The notes beneath the pieces were generated by a model. That model searched no databases. It was not told where the DNA came from and worked only from the letters and a program-made list of their open reading frames with translations. 64,000 bases of DNA. It comes from Marinomonas profundimaris. GTDB lineage: Bacteria; Pseudomonadota; Gammaproteobacteria; Pseudomonadales; Marinomonadaceae. Positions 49,709-59,156 of the stretch are shown here, in pieces. The stretch lies in contig NZ_AYOZ01000062.1 of NCBI RefSeq assembly GCF_000508165.1, positions 1 through 64,000 of the forward strand, written 5' to 3'. Each line of letters begins with the position of its first letter. Position 1 is the first letter of the stretch. Made by a program: the position numbers and the translations under genes.

Positions 49709-50215
49709 TTATTTATTAGCCAATCGGCGAGCTGCAATTTCTTCGCGGCGAACACGTTGCGCTAGTTTGTCTAGAATGCCGTTTACGTATTTGTGGCTTT
49801 CTGTTGCGCCAAAGCCTTTTGCTAATTCAACGCTTTCGTTGATCGCAACACGGTATGGCACGTCTAAACGCTGAGACAATTCAAACGAACCAATGCGCAT
49901 AATAGCCAATTCGATTGGGTCTAGCTCGCTCAATGGGCGATCTAGTAATTCTTCGAATAAGTTATCCAATTTTTTCGCGCTGGCAGTAACGCCTTGCAAA
50001 ATTTCACGGAAGTAGGCTTTATCGCAAGAATCCATGTCCTGATCCATCACGAACTGAGTTTCAATCTCGCTAACCGCAGATTGGTTCATCTGCCATTGGT
50101 AAACCGCTTGTAATGCCAAACGACGGGAAGCACTGCGCATTTGCGAACGTGAAGGCTTTTTATCCTTACGTTTTGGTGCTGGAGTTTGGTCGTTTGTAGT
50201 GTCCACTTCGCTCAT
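49709..50215 (-). CDS. nusB: Transcription antitermination factor NusB
   Basis: Binds boxA RNA with NusE in rRNA antitermination. 168 residues, all-helical. Seen: the N-terminal RRLALQAVYQWQMN, AIMRIGSFEL, VPYRVAINESVELAKGFG and KYVNGILDKLA. A Lys/Arg-rich extension (QTPAPKRKDKKPSRSQ) precedes the domain. The gene stands alone: ribH, ribBA and ribE, which commonly lie between ribD and nusB, are not there. Confidence 0.96.
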   Translation of the reverse strand: MSEVDTTNDQTPAPKRKDKKPSRSQMRSASRRLALQAVYQWQMNQSAVSEIETQFVMDQDMDSCDKAYFREILQGVTASAKKLDNLFEELLDRPLSELDPIELAIMRIGSFELSQRLDVPYRVAINESVELAKGFGATESHKYVNGILDKLAQRVRREEIAARRLANK

Positions 50216-50449
50216 TTTTTGCCTCAGTTGTCCAGACTAGGTCGCATGGTTTGCGATCGCATTTTCGTCTGTTTGATCGTATTTTAAGTCGCTTCAACCC
50301 AAAATACGAATATACATGTCATCTTGGGCGGCGATTATAGCAATTTTTATTCTACGTTTCTCGGCAAAGTTCTCTAAATATCGCTAAGAAAATCCGGTTT
50401 TCTGTGATTTCCATGAAAAAGGCTGAGAAAGCAATCACTCACGTCTCGA

Positions 50450-51616
50450 CTATTCTTCCAATCCATCGTCAAAGTCATCGCCAAAATCGTCGTCTAGGTA
50501 GTCTGGACGGTAAACCAAGCGCAAATCTTGGCCTATTTGTGTCACGGATTTCAGTTCTAACTCGACGGCTTCGCCCATGGTATCTAATGGCAATTGAAAC
50601 AACGGACGCGCGCTGGAGCCCAGCAGTTTTGGCGCCATGTAAATCACGATCTCATCAACCAAACCGGCTTGTAAAAAACCACCTGCCAATTCTGCGCCGG
50701 TTTCTAACAAGACTTCATTAATACCGGCGTCGGCAAGTTGCTCCATCGCGTCCAACAAGTCCAAACGACCGTCTTCACCGCGCGGAGAAAATCGAACCGT
50801 GACGCCTTTTTTCTTCAATGCGTCTAGGTGTTCGTTTTCTAAATCGTCTTCCACACAAAAAACACAGGCTTGTTTCGCTGGCTGCAAAATTTTCGCTTCT
50901 GGCAGAATCGATAAAGCCGTGTCCATGACCACACGAAGCGGTTGACGTACGGTTTTGGCGTCGACGTCTTGATCATCACAATCAATGCGAACCGTCATGC
51001 TAGGGTTGTCCATAAGAACCGAGCCAATCCCCGTGACAACAGCGTCACTTTGCGCACGCAAACGCTGCACATCCAAGCGTGCTTCCGGCCCTGTAATCCA
51101 TTGGCTTTCACCCGATTCCATTGCCGTTCGGCCATCCAGACTCATCGCCAATTTTACACGAATAAAAGGAAGCCCTTCGCGCATGCGTTTGATAAAACCA
51201 GGGTTGAGCGCTTCACAGTCCGCTTCTAGCACGGGACCGATCACCTCGATGCCCGCTTTTTTGATCTTAGACAAACCACGACCTGATACTTCAGGGTTTG
51301 GGTCTTGCATGCCGTAAACCACGCGAGCGACGCCCGCTTTGATCAAGGCATCGGCACAAGGTGGCGTTTTACCATGGTGACTGCAAGGCTCTAACGTGAC
51401 ATACGCCGTTGCGCCTACAACATCTTGCTTCGCATCCGCGAGCGCATTCACTTCGGCGTGACCTTCGCCGGCTTTCAGGTGAAAGCCTTGACCAATGATT
51501 TGCTGGTCTTTGACCAACACACAACCAACGCGTGGATTTGGGTGCGTGGTATAAAGGCCTTTTTTCGCTAGCTCAATGGCTTTCGCCATCCAATGTTCAT
51601 GGTTGTTTTCGGTCAT
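50450..51616 (-). CDS. ribD: Bifunctional riboflavin deaminase/reductase
   Basis: Second and third steps from GTP to riboflavin. 388 residues: N-terminal deaminase (zinc motif GHAEVNAL and [15 protein letters not shown]) and C-terminal reductase ([44 protein letters not shown]). The C-terminal tail is Asp-rich ([14 protein letters not shown]). The pathway product 5-amino-6-ribitylaminouracil is also the substrate of CofH, so riboflavin and F420 share this enzyme. Overlaps nrdR by 4 bases. Confidence 0.96.
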   Translation of the reverse strand: MTENNHEHWMAKAIELAKKGLYTTHPNPRVGCVLVKDQQIIGQGFHLKAGEGHAEVNALADAKQDVVGATAYVTLEPCSHHGKTPPCADALIKAGVARVVYGMQDPNPEVSGRGLSKIKKAGIEVIGPVLEADCEALNPGFIKRMREGLPFIRVKLAMSLDGRTAMESGESQWITGPEARLDVQRLRAQSDAVVTGIGSVLMDNPSMTVRIDCDDQDVDAKTVRQPLRVVMDTALSILPEAKILQPAKQACVFCVEDDLENEHLDALKKKGVTVRFSPRGEDGRLDLLDAMEQLADAGINEVLLETGAELAGGFLQAGLVDEIVIYMAPKLLGSSARPLFQLPLDTMGEAVELELKSVTQIGQDLRLVYRPDYLDDDFGDDFDDGLEE

Positions 51617-52104
51617 GCTTCATCTTCTTTAGTAGGTTCTAGGGCATCGGCGCTGTGGTTTTCTAAACGGTCGATTGCCTCGCGGAATTCGCTGATGTCT
51701 TTAAAGCTTCGATACACAGAAGCAAAACGCACATACGCCACTTGGTCGAGGCGCTGCAATTCTTCCATGACCGCTTCGCCCGTCCAACGAGACGGCAATT
51801 CGCGCTCGCCCGTGGCTTGCATTTTTTCTTTGATTCGAGCAATCGCGGTTTCGACGGCTTCAATGCTAACCGGACGCTTCTCAATGGCTTTAATAATGCC
51901 ATTGCGCAGTTTGTCTTCATCAAAGACTTCGCGGCTGCCATCGCTTTTGATCAATTTGGGCATTTGCAGCTCCGCCACTTCGAACGTGGTAAAGCGCTCT
52001 TGGCAATGGCTGCAGGTACGACGACGGCGCACTTGTGCGCCTTCCGAGACAAGTCGAGAGTCCACTACTTTAGTATCTTGAGTTCCACAAAAAGGGCATC
52101 GCAT
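51613..52104 (-). CDS. nrdR: Transcriptional repressor NrdR
   Basis: ATP/dATP-sensing repressor of ribonucleotide reductase genes. 163 residues from the ATG at 52104; the longer frame only adds a non-family extension before the finger. Zinc finger [15 protein letters not shown] ... [12 protein letters not shown] and an ATP-cone (VIKSDG-like [20 protein letters not shown]). The C-terminus is acidic. Confidence 0.96.
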   Translation of the reverse strand: MRCPFCGTQDTKVVDSRLVSEGAQVRRRRTCSHCQERFTTFEVAELQMPKLIKSDGSREVFDEDKLRNGIIKAIEKRPVSIEAVETAIARIKEKMQATGERELPSRWTGEAVMEELQRLDQVAYVRFASVYRSFKDISEFREAIDRLENHSADALEPTKEDEA

Positions 52105-52252
52105 GGCGCTTCCAATATCACTAATTAGGTGTAAAAATGCCTCAACTAAGGCCATCATTTTCTGGCACAAATGATATCAATCCAGCCATAATATAGCTAC
52201 CAAGCGACGGCACGCTCGCCCTATCAAATCAAACCAATAAATAAGGATTTTT

Positions 52253-52759
52253 ATGCCCTTCGCAGAATTATCAGGCTTAGTTGCTGCGCTTTGCTGGACC
52301 ATTTCTAGCCTGATGGCTCCGGGGTTGATTCAGCGTTTTGGCACCATGCGTTTCAATACCATCCGCATCATGATTGCCAGCTCCGTTTTGTTGTTTATCT
52401 GCCTGCTGACTCAACGCTTTAACGCCTCATTATGGCAACACGCCGAGTTGATTATGCTGGCTTACGGTTTGTTTTATCGACACAAGCAACCCGCTAGCGC
52501 CATTCCCTTCTCGCAACTGACGCGACGAGACTTTATTGGCATTGGCGCGCTCGCCACCATCGGCATGGTCATTGGTATGAGTGTTTTAGTCTGGGGCGTT
52601 GGTAACGCCAATGTCGGCATCGTCACCACCTTGTCGGCCGTTGTTCCCGTACTGATCTTACCGGGATTATGGATTACCACCGGCCAACGACCCGCATTTG
52701 GCGCTTGGTTGGGCGCCATTTTAGTCGTGTCTGGTGCCGCGCTGATTATTCTTCATTAG
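52253..52759 (+). CDS. EamA/DMT-type membrane protein, internally shortened
   Basis: 168 residues, about half a usual EamA transporter. The N-terminal two helices (LSGLVAALCWTISSLMAP ... NTIRIMIASSVLLFICL) are followed by a jump at 'AELIMLAYGLFYRHKQPASA' straight to a cytoplasmic-loop-like stretch and the last four helices of the second repeat (GIGALATIGMVIGMSVLVWG onward). It reads like an in-frame internal deletion of a ten-helix protein. Possibly non-functional, or acting as a dimer. AAGGAT precedes the ATG. Confidence 0.6.
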   Translation: MPFAELSGLVAALCWTISSLMAPGLIQRFGTMRFNTIRIMIASSVLLFICLLTQRFNASLWQHAELIMLAYGLFYRHKQPASAIPFSQLTRRDFIGIGALATIGMVIGMSVLVWGVGNANVGIVTTLSAVVPVLILPGLWITTGQRPAFGAWLGAILVVSGAALIILH

Positions 52760-52884
52760 CCACATTTGTGCTATCCTTAGCGCACTCGTTTTAATCGGCT
52801 CGTCGTCGACTGATTAGCCTTAATCAAGTTTCTACGGCGCGCTTCAACATTCATTCTTTCATTACTCAATAAGTGACTCATTTT

Positions 52885-54546
52885 ATGGCTCAGTTTGTAT
52901 ACAGCATGAACCGCGTTGGGAAAGTTGTTCCTCCTAAACGCGAGATTCTTAAAGACATTTCCCTTTCCTTCTTCCCTGGCGCGAAAATCGGGGTTTTGGG
53001 TCTTAACGGTTCTGGTAAATCCACGCTACTTCGCATCATGGCGGGCGTTGATACAGAACATAACGGTGAAGCACGTCCAATGCCGGGCATTAAAATCGGC
53101 TACTTGGAGCAAGAACCTCATCTTGATCCAACCAAAAACGTTCGCGGTATTGTTGAAGAAGCCTTCGAAGACGTTATCACTGCGATGGCACGCTTAGACG
53201 CGGTTTACGCCGAATACGCTGAACCGGATGCTGACTTTGACGCATTGGCAAAAGAACAAGGTCAACTTGAAGCCTTGATCGAAGCAAAAGAAGGTCACAA
53301 CCTAGAGCGCGCCCTTGAAGTCGCGGCCGATGCCCTTCGTCTTCCTCATTGGGAAGCGAGCGTTGAGCACCTTTCTGGTGGTGAACGTCGTCGTGTTGCG
53401 CTATGTCGTTTGTTGCTGAACAAACCAGACATGATCCTTCTGGACGAGCCGACTAACCATTTGGACGCAGAATCCGTTGCTTGGTTAGAGCGCTTCTTGA
53501 AAGATTACCCAGGCACCGTTGTGGCGATTACCCATGACCGTTACTTCCTAGATAACGCCGCTGGCTGGATTCTGGAATTGGACCGTGGTCACGGTATTCC
53601 ATACGAAGGCAACTACTCGTCTTGGTTAGAACAAAAAGACGCTCGTCTTGCTAGCGAAGCGAAGCAACAAGCGTCCCATCAAAAAGCCATCAAATCCGAG
53701 CTTGAATGGGTTCGTCAAGGTGCCAAAGGTCGTCAATCTAAATCCAAAGCACGTTTGGCTCGATTCGAAGAAATGAACTCTCAAGAGTTCCAAGATCGTA
53801 ACGAAACCAACGAATTGTACATTCCACCGGGACCGCGTCTTGGTAGCAAAGTCATCGAAATCGAAGGCGTCAGCAAAAGCTTCGAACACAAGATGCTACT
53901 AGAAGACTTCAACATGGTGGTGCCACAAGGCGCGATCGTTGGTGTTGTTGGTGGTAACGGTGCAGGTAAATCTACCCTGTTCAAAATGATTGCCGGAATC
54001 GAACAACCAGACACAGGCACAGTCACACTGGGCGAAACCGTGCAACTGGCTTACGTGGATCAAATGCGTGAACTGGATGGCGAAAAAACCGTCTTTGAAG
54101 AAATCGCCGACGGCCAAGACATGATCACAGTTCACAACTACAAGGTTGTGTCTCGTGCTTACATCGGTCGCTTTAACTTCAAAGGGTCTGATCAACAGAA
54201 ATTGGTTAAACATTTGTCTGGTGGTGAGCGTAACCGTTTGCACCTTGCAAAACTGCTTAAAGAAGGCGGCAACGTCTTGCTACTGGATGAGCCGACCAAC
54301 GATCTTGACGTAGAAACCTTACGTGCATTGGAAGACGCGTTATTGGCCTTCCCAGGTGCCGCGATTGTTATTTCCCATGACCGTTGGTTCCTAGACCGTA
54401 TCGCAACACACATCCTAGCGTATGAAGGCGATTCTAAAGCCGTCTTCTTCGAAGGTAACTACGCAGAATACGAAGCCGACTACAAACAACGTACCGGCAA
54501 CGAAGCCACACCAACGCGTATCAAATACAAACGTATTGATGCGTAA
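52885..54546 (+). CDS. ettA: Energy-dependent translational throttle protein EttA
   Basis: ABC-F ATPase that binds the ribosomal E site and gates translation by the ADP/ATP ratio. 553 residues from the ATG at 52885 (MAQFVYSMNRVGK); a GTG four codons upstream is less likely. Two ABC domains: Walker A GLNGSGKST and GGNGAGKST, signatures LSGGERRRVALC and LSGGERNRLHLA, and the arm and linker (EWVRQGAKGRQSKSKARLAR) between. No membrane segments. Confidence 0.97.
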   Translation: MAQFVYSMNRVGKVVPPKREILKDISLSFFPGAKIGVLGLNGSGKSTLLRIMAGVDTEHNGEARPMPGIKIGYLEQEPHLDPTKNVRGIVEEAFEDVITAMARLDAVYAEYAEPDADFDALAKEQGQLEALIEAKEGHNLERALEVAADALRLPHWEASVEHLSGGERRRVALCRLLLNKPDMILLDEPTNHLDAESVAWLERFLKDYPGTVVAITHDRYFLDNAAGWILELDRGHGIPYEGNYSSWLEQKDARLASEAKQQASHQKAIKSELEWVRQGAKGRQSKSKARLARFEEMNSQEFQDRNETNELYIPPGPRLGSKVIEIEGVSKSFEHKMLLEDFNMVVPQGAIVGVVGGNGAGKSTLFKMIAGIEQPDTGTVTLGETVQLAYVDQMRELDGEKTVFEEIADGQDMITVHNYKVVSRAYIGRFNFKGSDQQKLVKHLSGGERNRLHLAKLLKEGGNVLLLDEPTNDLDVETLRALEDALLAFPGAAIVISHDRWFLDRIATHILAYEGDSKAVFFEGNYAEYEADYKQRTGNEATPTRIKYKRIDA

Positions 54547-54578
54547 TTCTATTTAATAGGGTTGGTTGGGTTGAATGG

Positions 54579-54613
54579 AAAACCGCTTACAGAGATGTGA
54601 GCGGTTTTTTATT
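54579..54613 (+). terminator. Intrinsic terminator of ettA
   Basis: AAAACCGCTTACA pairs with TGTGAGCGGTTTT (one G:U), loop GAGA, then T6. The arm AAACCGCTTAC recurs in the terminators at 56139 and 59773. Confidence 0.85.
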
Positions 54614-55283
54614 TTCTATATTTTCTTAGTGTAATATTTCTACAATCTTCGAAATCATTTTTCAATTGCTCAGGAATTTCCAAAAAAGGAGAGAATGAAG
54701 TATCTAATGTTCGAATAGGATTATGTAACTGCCCTACTACATAATCCATTTCCATCGATAACAAAAATAAGGCTCTGAATGAATTGTAAAATTCGTTTTC
54801 AAAATCCGTTTTCGCTTTCTCTAATTTCACCCCAAGTTCAGGTGTTGGTATAAAGTCTCTAGATTTACTATGAACTAATTTGTTTCTAAATTTAACTAAT
54901 TGCTGTAAAGCCTTAAATGCTGGTCCTGATTTGTCAATTTCACGTCCACAAACTAATTTAGGAACTACTACCCATTTTGAAATCACATCCAAGCTATAAA
55001 TATGCTTATCACAATAACTATCTCCTAACTGTATACCCGCATAATCATTGATCCCAGCCTCAACACACATGCTTGCGAATACAATCGCTTTAACTGAATG
55101 CCTGTATTCCAAAGATGAAAACTCAGATTTTTCGCTCTCATCACAAGTGTTATTTAACCTCTTTCTAAGGTCATAACTCATAGCTGACTCATTTAAAGCA
55201 ATATCAAAATAAGTGCTAGTCCGTGTATTTAATCTTGCCCAACTCTCTCTCGGGTGTTGTACATTGTTATAAATTCCTTCCAC
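54609..55283 (-). CDS. HEPN-motif protein of unknown function
   Basis: 224 residues, AT-rich gene. Helical throughout; around residues 128-140 it has QLVKFRNKLVHSKS, matching the Rx4H signature (Arg133-Asn134 ... His138) of HEPN ribonucleases and related domains. The N-terminal region has 'HSVKAIVFASMCVEAGIND', common in HEPN-like helical bundles. Next to a RelE-type toxin-antitoxin pair but separated by 75 bases and not clearly co-transcribed. Activity (RNase, scaffold or none) unknown. Confidence 0.6.
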   Translation of the reverse strand: MEGIYNNVQHPRESWARLNTRTSTYFDIALNESAMSYDLRKRLNNTCDESEKSEFSSLEYRHSVKAIVFASMCVEAGINDYAGIQLGDSYCDKHIYSLDVISKWVVVPKLVCGREIDKSGPAFKALQQLVKFRNKLVHSKSRDFIPTPELGVKLEKAKTDFENEFYNSFRALFLLSMEMDYVVGQLHNPIRTLDTSFSPFLEIPEQLKNDFEDCRNITLRKYRK

Positions 55284-55358
55284 AAAAAAACCTCCTACTA
55301 ATAGTTAAATCAAATTCAACACTTTTGAAAATACTCCATTCGAAAAATATATTCGAGC

Positions 55359-55661
55359 TCAAGCAATCACTTCTATGCCTTTTCGCTCCACAAGAGACAG
55401 CATTTTCAGCGCAGCGCCTCTGGGTTTGCTTTCGCCCTGTTCCCATTTTTTTACCAGCTTATCGCTGACGTTTAAATATTGTGCGAAAACGGGTTGAGAA
55501 AGGTTATTGGCTAGCCTTAGTTTTTTGACTTGTTCTGGCGTGAAGTCATGAATGGAGGTTAAACATAAAGTATCAAACTGACGCATGGTGGTTTTATCAA
55601 TCGCACCCGCTTTTTTTAGGCCTTTGGCTGTCTTATGAACAGACTTTAAAATATCACTCAT
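55359..55661 (-). CDS. Type II antitoxin with Xre helix-turn-helix
   Basis: 100 residues. C-terminal helix-turn-helix (EQVKKLRLANNLSQPVFAQY then SDKLVKKWEQGESKPRGAAL), the layout of HigA/NadS-type antitoxins in which the DNA-binding part is C-terminal and a short N-terminal arm binds the toxin. Overlaps the toxin gene by 8 bases and follows it, the HigBA order. Confidence 0.85.
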   Translation of the reverse strand: MSDILKSVHKTAKGLKKAGAIDKTTMRQFDTLCLTSIHDFTPEQVKKLRLANNLSQPVFAQYLNVSDKLVKKWEQGESKPRGAALKMLSLVERKGIEVIA

Positions 55662-56043
55662 GGCGATCTCCTTCTTGGCAATTTTCTACTTTGATTAACT
55701 CTTTCGAAGCTATCAAACTTTCTAGTTCACTTTGGCTAAAACTAATAAATACTTGGGCTAATTCTCTTAGCGCCATTTGCTCTTTTTTAGTGATGTTAGC
55801 TCGTTTATTTTTAGCAAAGGCATACAAGAAAAAGTACTTTTCACCAATGACTGCGCCAATAATTGTTCGATAGCCACCACTCTTACCTTTGCCTTCTGTT
55901 GCCACTCTCTTTTTATAGAGAGCGCCACCTAGGTCTGCATCAACTAATCCTCTCTGGATCTCATCACATGCTTCAATGAGATCCATATCAGACAAACGAT
56001 CTTTTTTAGTTAAAGAACAAAACTCTTTCGTTTTATAAATCAA
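55654..56043 (-). CDS. RelE/HigB-type toxin
   Basis: 129 residues. Central core YKKRVATEGKGKSGGYRTII and FFLYAFAKNKRANI matches the RelE-like mRNA-cleaving toxins of the COG4737 group; basic residues for RNA are present. Starts at TTG 56043 with AAGGAGG upstream, and that site lies in the loop of a small palindrome (56048-56062). Coupled with the antitoxin gene. Confidence 0.85.
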   Translation of the reverse strand: MIYKTKEFCSLTKKDRLSDMDLIEACDEIQRGLVDADLGGALYKKRVATEGKGKSGGYRTIIGAVIGEKYFFLYAFAKNKRANITKKEQMALRELAQVFISFSQSELESLIASKELIKVENCQEGDRHE

Positions 56044-56047
56044 AGTA

Positions 56048-56062
56048 TACCCTCCTTGGGTA
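56048..56062 (-). promoter_or_regulatory. Palindrome over the toxin ribosome-binding site
   Basis: TACCC-tcctt-GGGTA; on the minus strand the loop is AAGGA, the core of the toxin gene's Shine-Dalgarno sequence. Likely antitoxin operator and/or a translation-limiting hairpin. Confidence 0.5.
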
Positions 56063-56138
56063 GTATTTCAACAATACTCAACACATCCTGTGCACCTCTT
56101 CCAACAATTTAACGGTAACATCAATAATTCACTAGTGG

Positions 56139-56171
56139 AAAAAAAACCGCTTACTTGTAGGTAAACGGCTT
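56139..56171 (-). terminator. Terminator of the hydratase-like gene
   Basis: On the minus strand CCGTTTAC pairs with GTAAGCGG (one G:U), followed by U8. Located 20 bases after the stop of the gene at 56191. Confidence 0.75.
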
Positions 56172-56190
56172 TGAAAAATAAGGTCGGACG

Positions 56191-56874
56191 CTAAATAACA
56201 TCCACGTTGATTAACGTGCTGCCGGCTGCAATCACTTCATTTTTACCCAAGCAGATATCGGTTCCAATCAACCCATTCAAACTGCCAGTCATGAAGAAGA
56301 AGTCGTCTATGTAACCTCGGCGAACGCATTCTTGCACGCCTTTCAACAGCACTTTTTTCTTCTGTTTGAAGAAGTCTGGTGCACTGGTTAAGTAATCGTA
56401 AGTTTGGTTTTGGTGGCCGCTTTTAAGAGTAAAATCGCCAGCGATAGGAAGGTTAGAAACGAGGATGCCGTAGTTATAATAAAAATCACAAGATTGATAA
56501 CTCTTGTCGTTGATCTTCGGGCGCAACACTTCGATGGCCACCCGCGGTTCACTGTTTTGCACCTTGTATTCAATGTCGCTCGCCAAGATAGGCACGCTAC
56601 AGTGATAGCAAATTTCGACTTCTAGGCCAGAGACATCGTTTTTCGGTAATTGAGTTCCTTGATTCTCAAAAACCTGAAAATCAAAAATAGGCGAGATAAT
56701 AAACACGCCGGAATCGTCGACGACTTTCCAGCCCTTGATCACCGCCCCTTTGCTCGTTAGCTCGGCAATCAATTGATCCTGCGCGTGACAAATGTCGTCG
56801 TAATTATCATGAATAGAGGCAAAAGCACCGTCTTCAAACGCACGGAGAATGGCGGAATATTCTGTAAAATTCAT
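56191..56874 (-). CDS. Divergent MhpD/FAH-type hydratase-like protein
   Basis: 227 residues. Patterns recall 2-oxopent-4-enoate hydratase/decarboxylases: GAVIKGWKVV at the N-terminus, VSGLEVEICYHC (acidic metal-site-like pair), EPRVAIEVLRPKI and the C-terminal TGSLNGLIGTDICLGKNEVI. The match is weak and several usual metal ligands are not obvious. It is monocistronic, with its own terminator. Substrate unknown. Confidence 0.45.
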   Translation of the reverse strand: MNFTEYSAILRAFEDGAFASIHDNYDDICHAQDQLIAELTSKGAVIKGWKVVDDSGVFIISPIFDFQVFENQGTQLPKNDVSGLEVEICYHCSVPILASDIEYKVQNSEPRVAIEVLRPKINDKSYQSCDFYYNYGILVSNLPIAGDFTLKSGHQNQTYDYLTSAPDFFKQKKKVLLKGVQECVRRGYIDDFFFMTGSLNGLIGTDICLGKNEVIAAGSTLINVDVI

Positions 56875-57016
56875 TCAATAATTCCTTCGGAAAAACGGAT
56901 CGGTTTTCATTATCAGAAGCAAAAAATAGCGCCTCTAGAAAAAATAGAAGCGTTAATATACAAGGTTTTGAATTGAAAAAAGAGACTTGCCGTTGATCGT
57001 TTTTCGTTTTGCCTTT

Positions 57017-58204
57017 TTACGGCACCATCACCTCTGACAATGCGTCTGCCAAGAAAGGAACGTCGCTTTCTTTGAGCCCTGCTAGGTTCATTCGCCCGCC
57101 GTCCACAAGGTAAACACCACACGACTCCCGTAAACGAGCAACTTGGTCCGAGGTAGCGCCGATCACAGAAAACATGCCTTTGTGCTGCGCAATAAAGTCA
57201 AACTGATGCGAATCGGTTCGGTGCTGTAACGCGCTGACTAAGGAGGTTCGAACCTGTTGAATACGTTGTCTCATTTGCGTCACTTCAGACAACCAATATT
57301 CTTTTAACACCTTATCTTCCAATATGATGCGGACAATCGCAGCACCGTGATCTGGCGGCATCGTATAAGAGCTTCGGGCGCATTCCATGATGCGACTTTT
57401 AATGCATTCGCTCTGCTGTAACGTGTCGGAGGCAATGACCGCCAATCCGGTTCTCTCACGATATAAACCAAAGTTTTTTGAGCAAGAACTGGCGACCAAA
57501 TAATCGGGAACCCGTTCAGCGAGATAACGAAAGCCAGCCGCGTCTTCTTCCATTCCATCGCCAAAACCTTGATACGCCATATCGATAAAGGGCAAGAAGC
57601 CTTGAACGTTCGCCATGTCCGTTATGGTTTGCCACGAAGAATAGCTCAAGTCTGCGCCTGTTGGGTTATGGCAACAACCGTGCAATAAGACCACGTCGTT
57701 TTTGCCCAGCGAGGACAAGGTCGCCAGCATGGCTACTTCGTTCACCATTTTGGTTTGAGGGTCAAAATACGGGTAATAAGCCACGTCCAGACCGGCGGCT
57801 TTCATGATCGGTGCGTGATTAGCGTAACTTAAATCACTCGTCCAGATTTTGGCCGTCGGATTGGCAATTTTAATAACCTCGGCAAGCAATCGTAACGCGC
57901 CGCTCGCGCCTGGCGTTTGTACGCCCACCGCGCGGGAGAGGCTACTATTGTCGCCCAATAACAAGTCCATCATCACGCGGTTAAAGCGTTCGCATCCTGC
58001 CATGCCGACATACGCTTTGCTGTCTTGTTCGTCCAAAAGGCGGGATTCTGCCATTTTGACCGATTGTAAAACCGGAGTGACGCCTTGTTCGTTGCGATAG
58101 ACACCAACGCCCAAGTCTAATTTTCGAGAGCGTGTATCCTGAAGACAGGCTAAAGTTTGAGACAATATAGGGTCTTTGACCGCGGGAGTAAGTGCGCTAA
58201 ACAT
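57017..58204 (-). CDS. Aromatic/aspartate aminotransferase (class I)
   Basis: 395 residues, fold-type I, TyrB/AspC branch. Seen: LDLGVGVYRNEQGVTPVL, YVGMAGCERFN, GCCHNPTGADLSY, the PLP lysine in SCSKNFGLYRERTGL and the C-terminal DGGRMNLAGL (Arg that binds the carboxylate). Translationally coupled to the EamA gene upstream (8-base overlap). With an exporter and a divergent Lrp regulator it forms an amino-acid-responsive unit. Confidence 0.92.
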   Translation of the reverse strand: MFSALTPAVKDPILSQTLACLQDTRSRKLDLGVGVYRNEQGVTPVLQSVKMAESRLLDEQDSKAYVGMAGCERFNRVMMDLLLGDNSSLSRAVGVQTPGASGALRLLAEVIKIANPTAKIWTSDLSYANHAPIMKAAGLDVAYYPYFDPQTKMVNEVAMLATLSSLGKNDVVLLHGCCHNPTGADLSYSSWQTITDMANVQGFLPFIDMAYQGFGDGMEEDAAGFRYLAERVPDYLVASSCSKNFGLYRERTGLAVIASDTLQQSECIKSRIMECARSSYTMPPDHGAAIVRIILEDKVLKEYWLSEVTQMRQRIQQVRTSLVSALQHRTDSHQFDFIAQHKGMFSVIGATSDQVARLRESCGVYLVDGGRMNLAGLKESDVPFLADALSEVMVP

Positions 58205-59156
58205 GATGTTTTTTTCCTAGAGATTTTACTACGCCGCTCGCGAATACCACGCCGACACAAACGAAACACAAGCCAAAGATGGCCGCTAAGCCGATGGATT
58301 CGTGCAACAAAGGAATGGCCAGCAACGACGCTAATACCGGTGTTAATGCCCCCATGGCCGCGGTTCTTTCCGCGCCCAAAGCATTGATCGCGTAGCCATA
58401 ACTAAAGCCCGTAAAAAGGCCGACTAACATAGATTGCACGAAAAACTGCCACGCCAATTCATTGGCACTGACCAAGCTCATTCCTGAGCTCACAACGCCC
58501 GTCGCTAATAACACCAATAAGATGCAGGTCGAGACCGAGCCAAGCAGCCCCGTGGCGGCCAACGGAGGCAAACCCGCGACGCGTAAACAAATGGTGTAAA
58601 CCGCCCAAAAGAAACTCGCACTGATAAACAACAAATCGCCTTTCCATACGTCGCTGTCCAGAGACCACATGGAAATCAGCAACAGCGCCAAAATGCCAAT
58701 CATGATGGCGACAAGACCCAGAAAACGAGGGCGACTCAGCGGTTCTTTAAACACAATGACGGCAATGGCGGTCACGAACAGAGGAAACGTACCGGGAATC
58801 AATAAACCCGCATGCGACACAGGCGCATACTGCATGCCCGCCGAGCTCAAGAAAAAGAACGGAACGCCCGCCCCAAGCACAATGCCGACCAACGTCCATT
58901 TAGGAACACGCAATAACATTTGACGAGATCGATATAAAAACGGAAACAACACCAATGCGGGAATGACGTATCGCATCAACGCCAGATCAAATGTGGTGAG
59001 CGCAGATTGCGCGCCCATTTTGACACTAACCAGCCAACCGGCCCAAATGCAGGTGGTGATAAATGCCGCCAAAAGGCCAAATTGAAACATGCGTCCGGAG
59101 GCAATATGCCGATAAGCCGGTGCAGCTGACTCTGGTGTCTGCGTTATGTCACTCAT
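58197..59156 (-). CDS. EamA-family (DMT) exporter
   Basis: 319 residues, ten membrane helices in two EamA repeats (about 30-160 and 170-310), e.g. FGLLAAFITTCIWAGWLVSV and GLFTGFSYGYAINALGAERT. Likely exports a metabolite, perhaps an amino acid, given the coupled aminotransferase and the divergent Lrp-type regulator. Substrate not determined. Confidence 0.88.
   Translation of the reverse strand: MSDITQTPESAAPAYRHIASGRMFQFGLLAAFITTCIWAGWLVSVKMGAQSALTTFDLALMRYVIPALVLFPFLYRSRQMLLRVPKWTLVGIVLGAGVPFFFLSSAGMQYAPVSHAGLLIPGTFPLFVTAIAVIVFKEPLSRPRFLGLVAIMIGILALLLISMWSLDSDVWKGDLLFISASFFWAVYTICLRVAGLPPLAATGLLGSVSTCILLVLLATGVVSSGMSLVSANELAWQFFVQSMLVGLFTGFSYGYAINALGAERTAAMGALTPVLASLLAIPLLHESIGLAAIFGLCFVCVGVVFASGVVKSLGKKHHV

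Noticed and set aside
51613-52170. N-terminally longer NrdR
   Set aside because: The 22 extra residues precede the universally N-terminal zinc finger and lack a ribosome-binding site; the ATG at 52104 was chosen.
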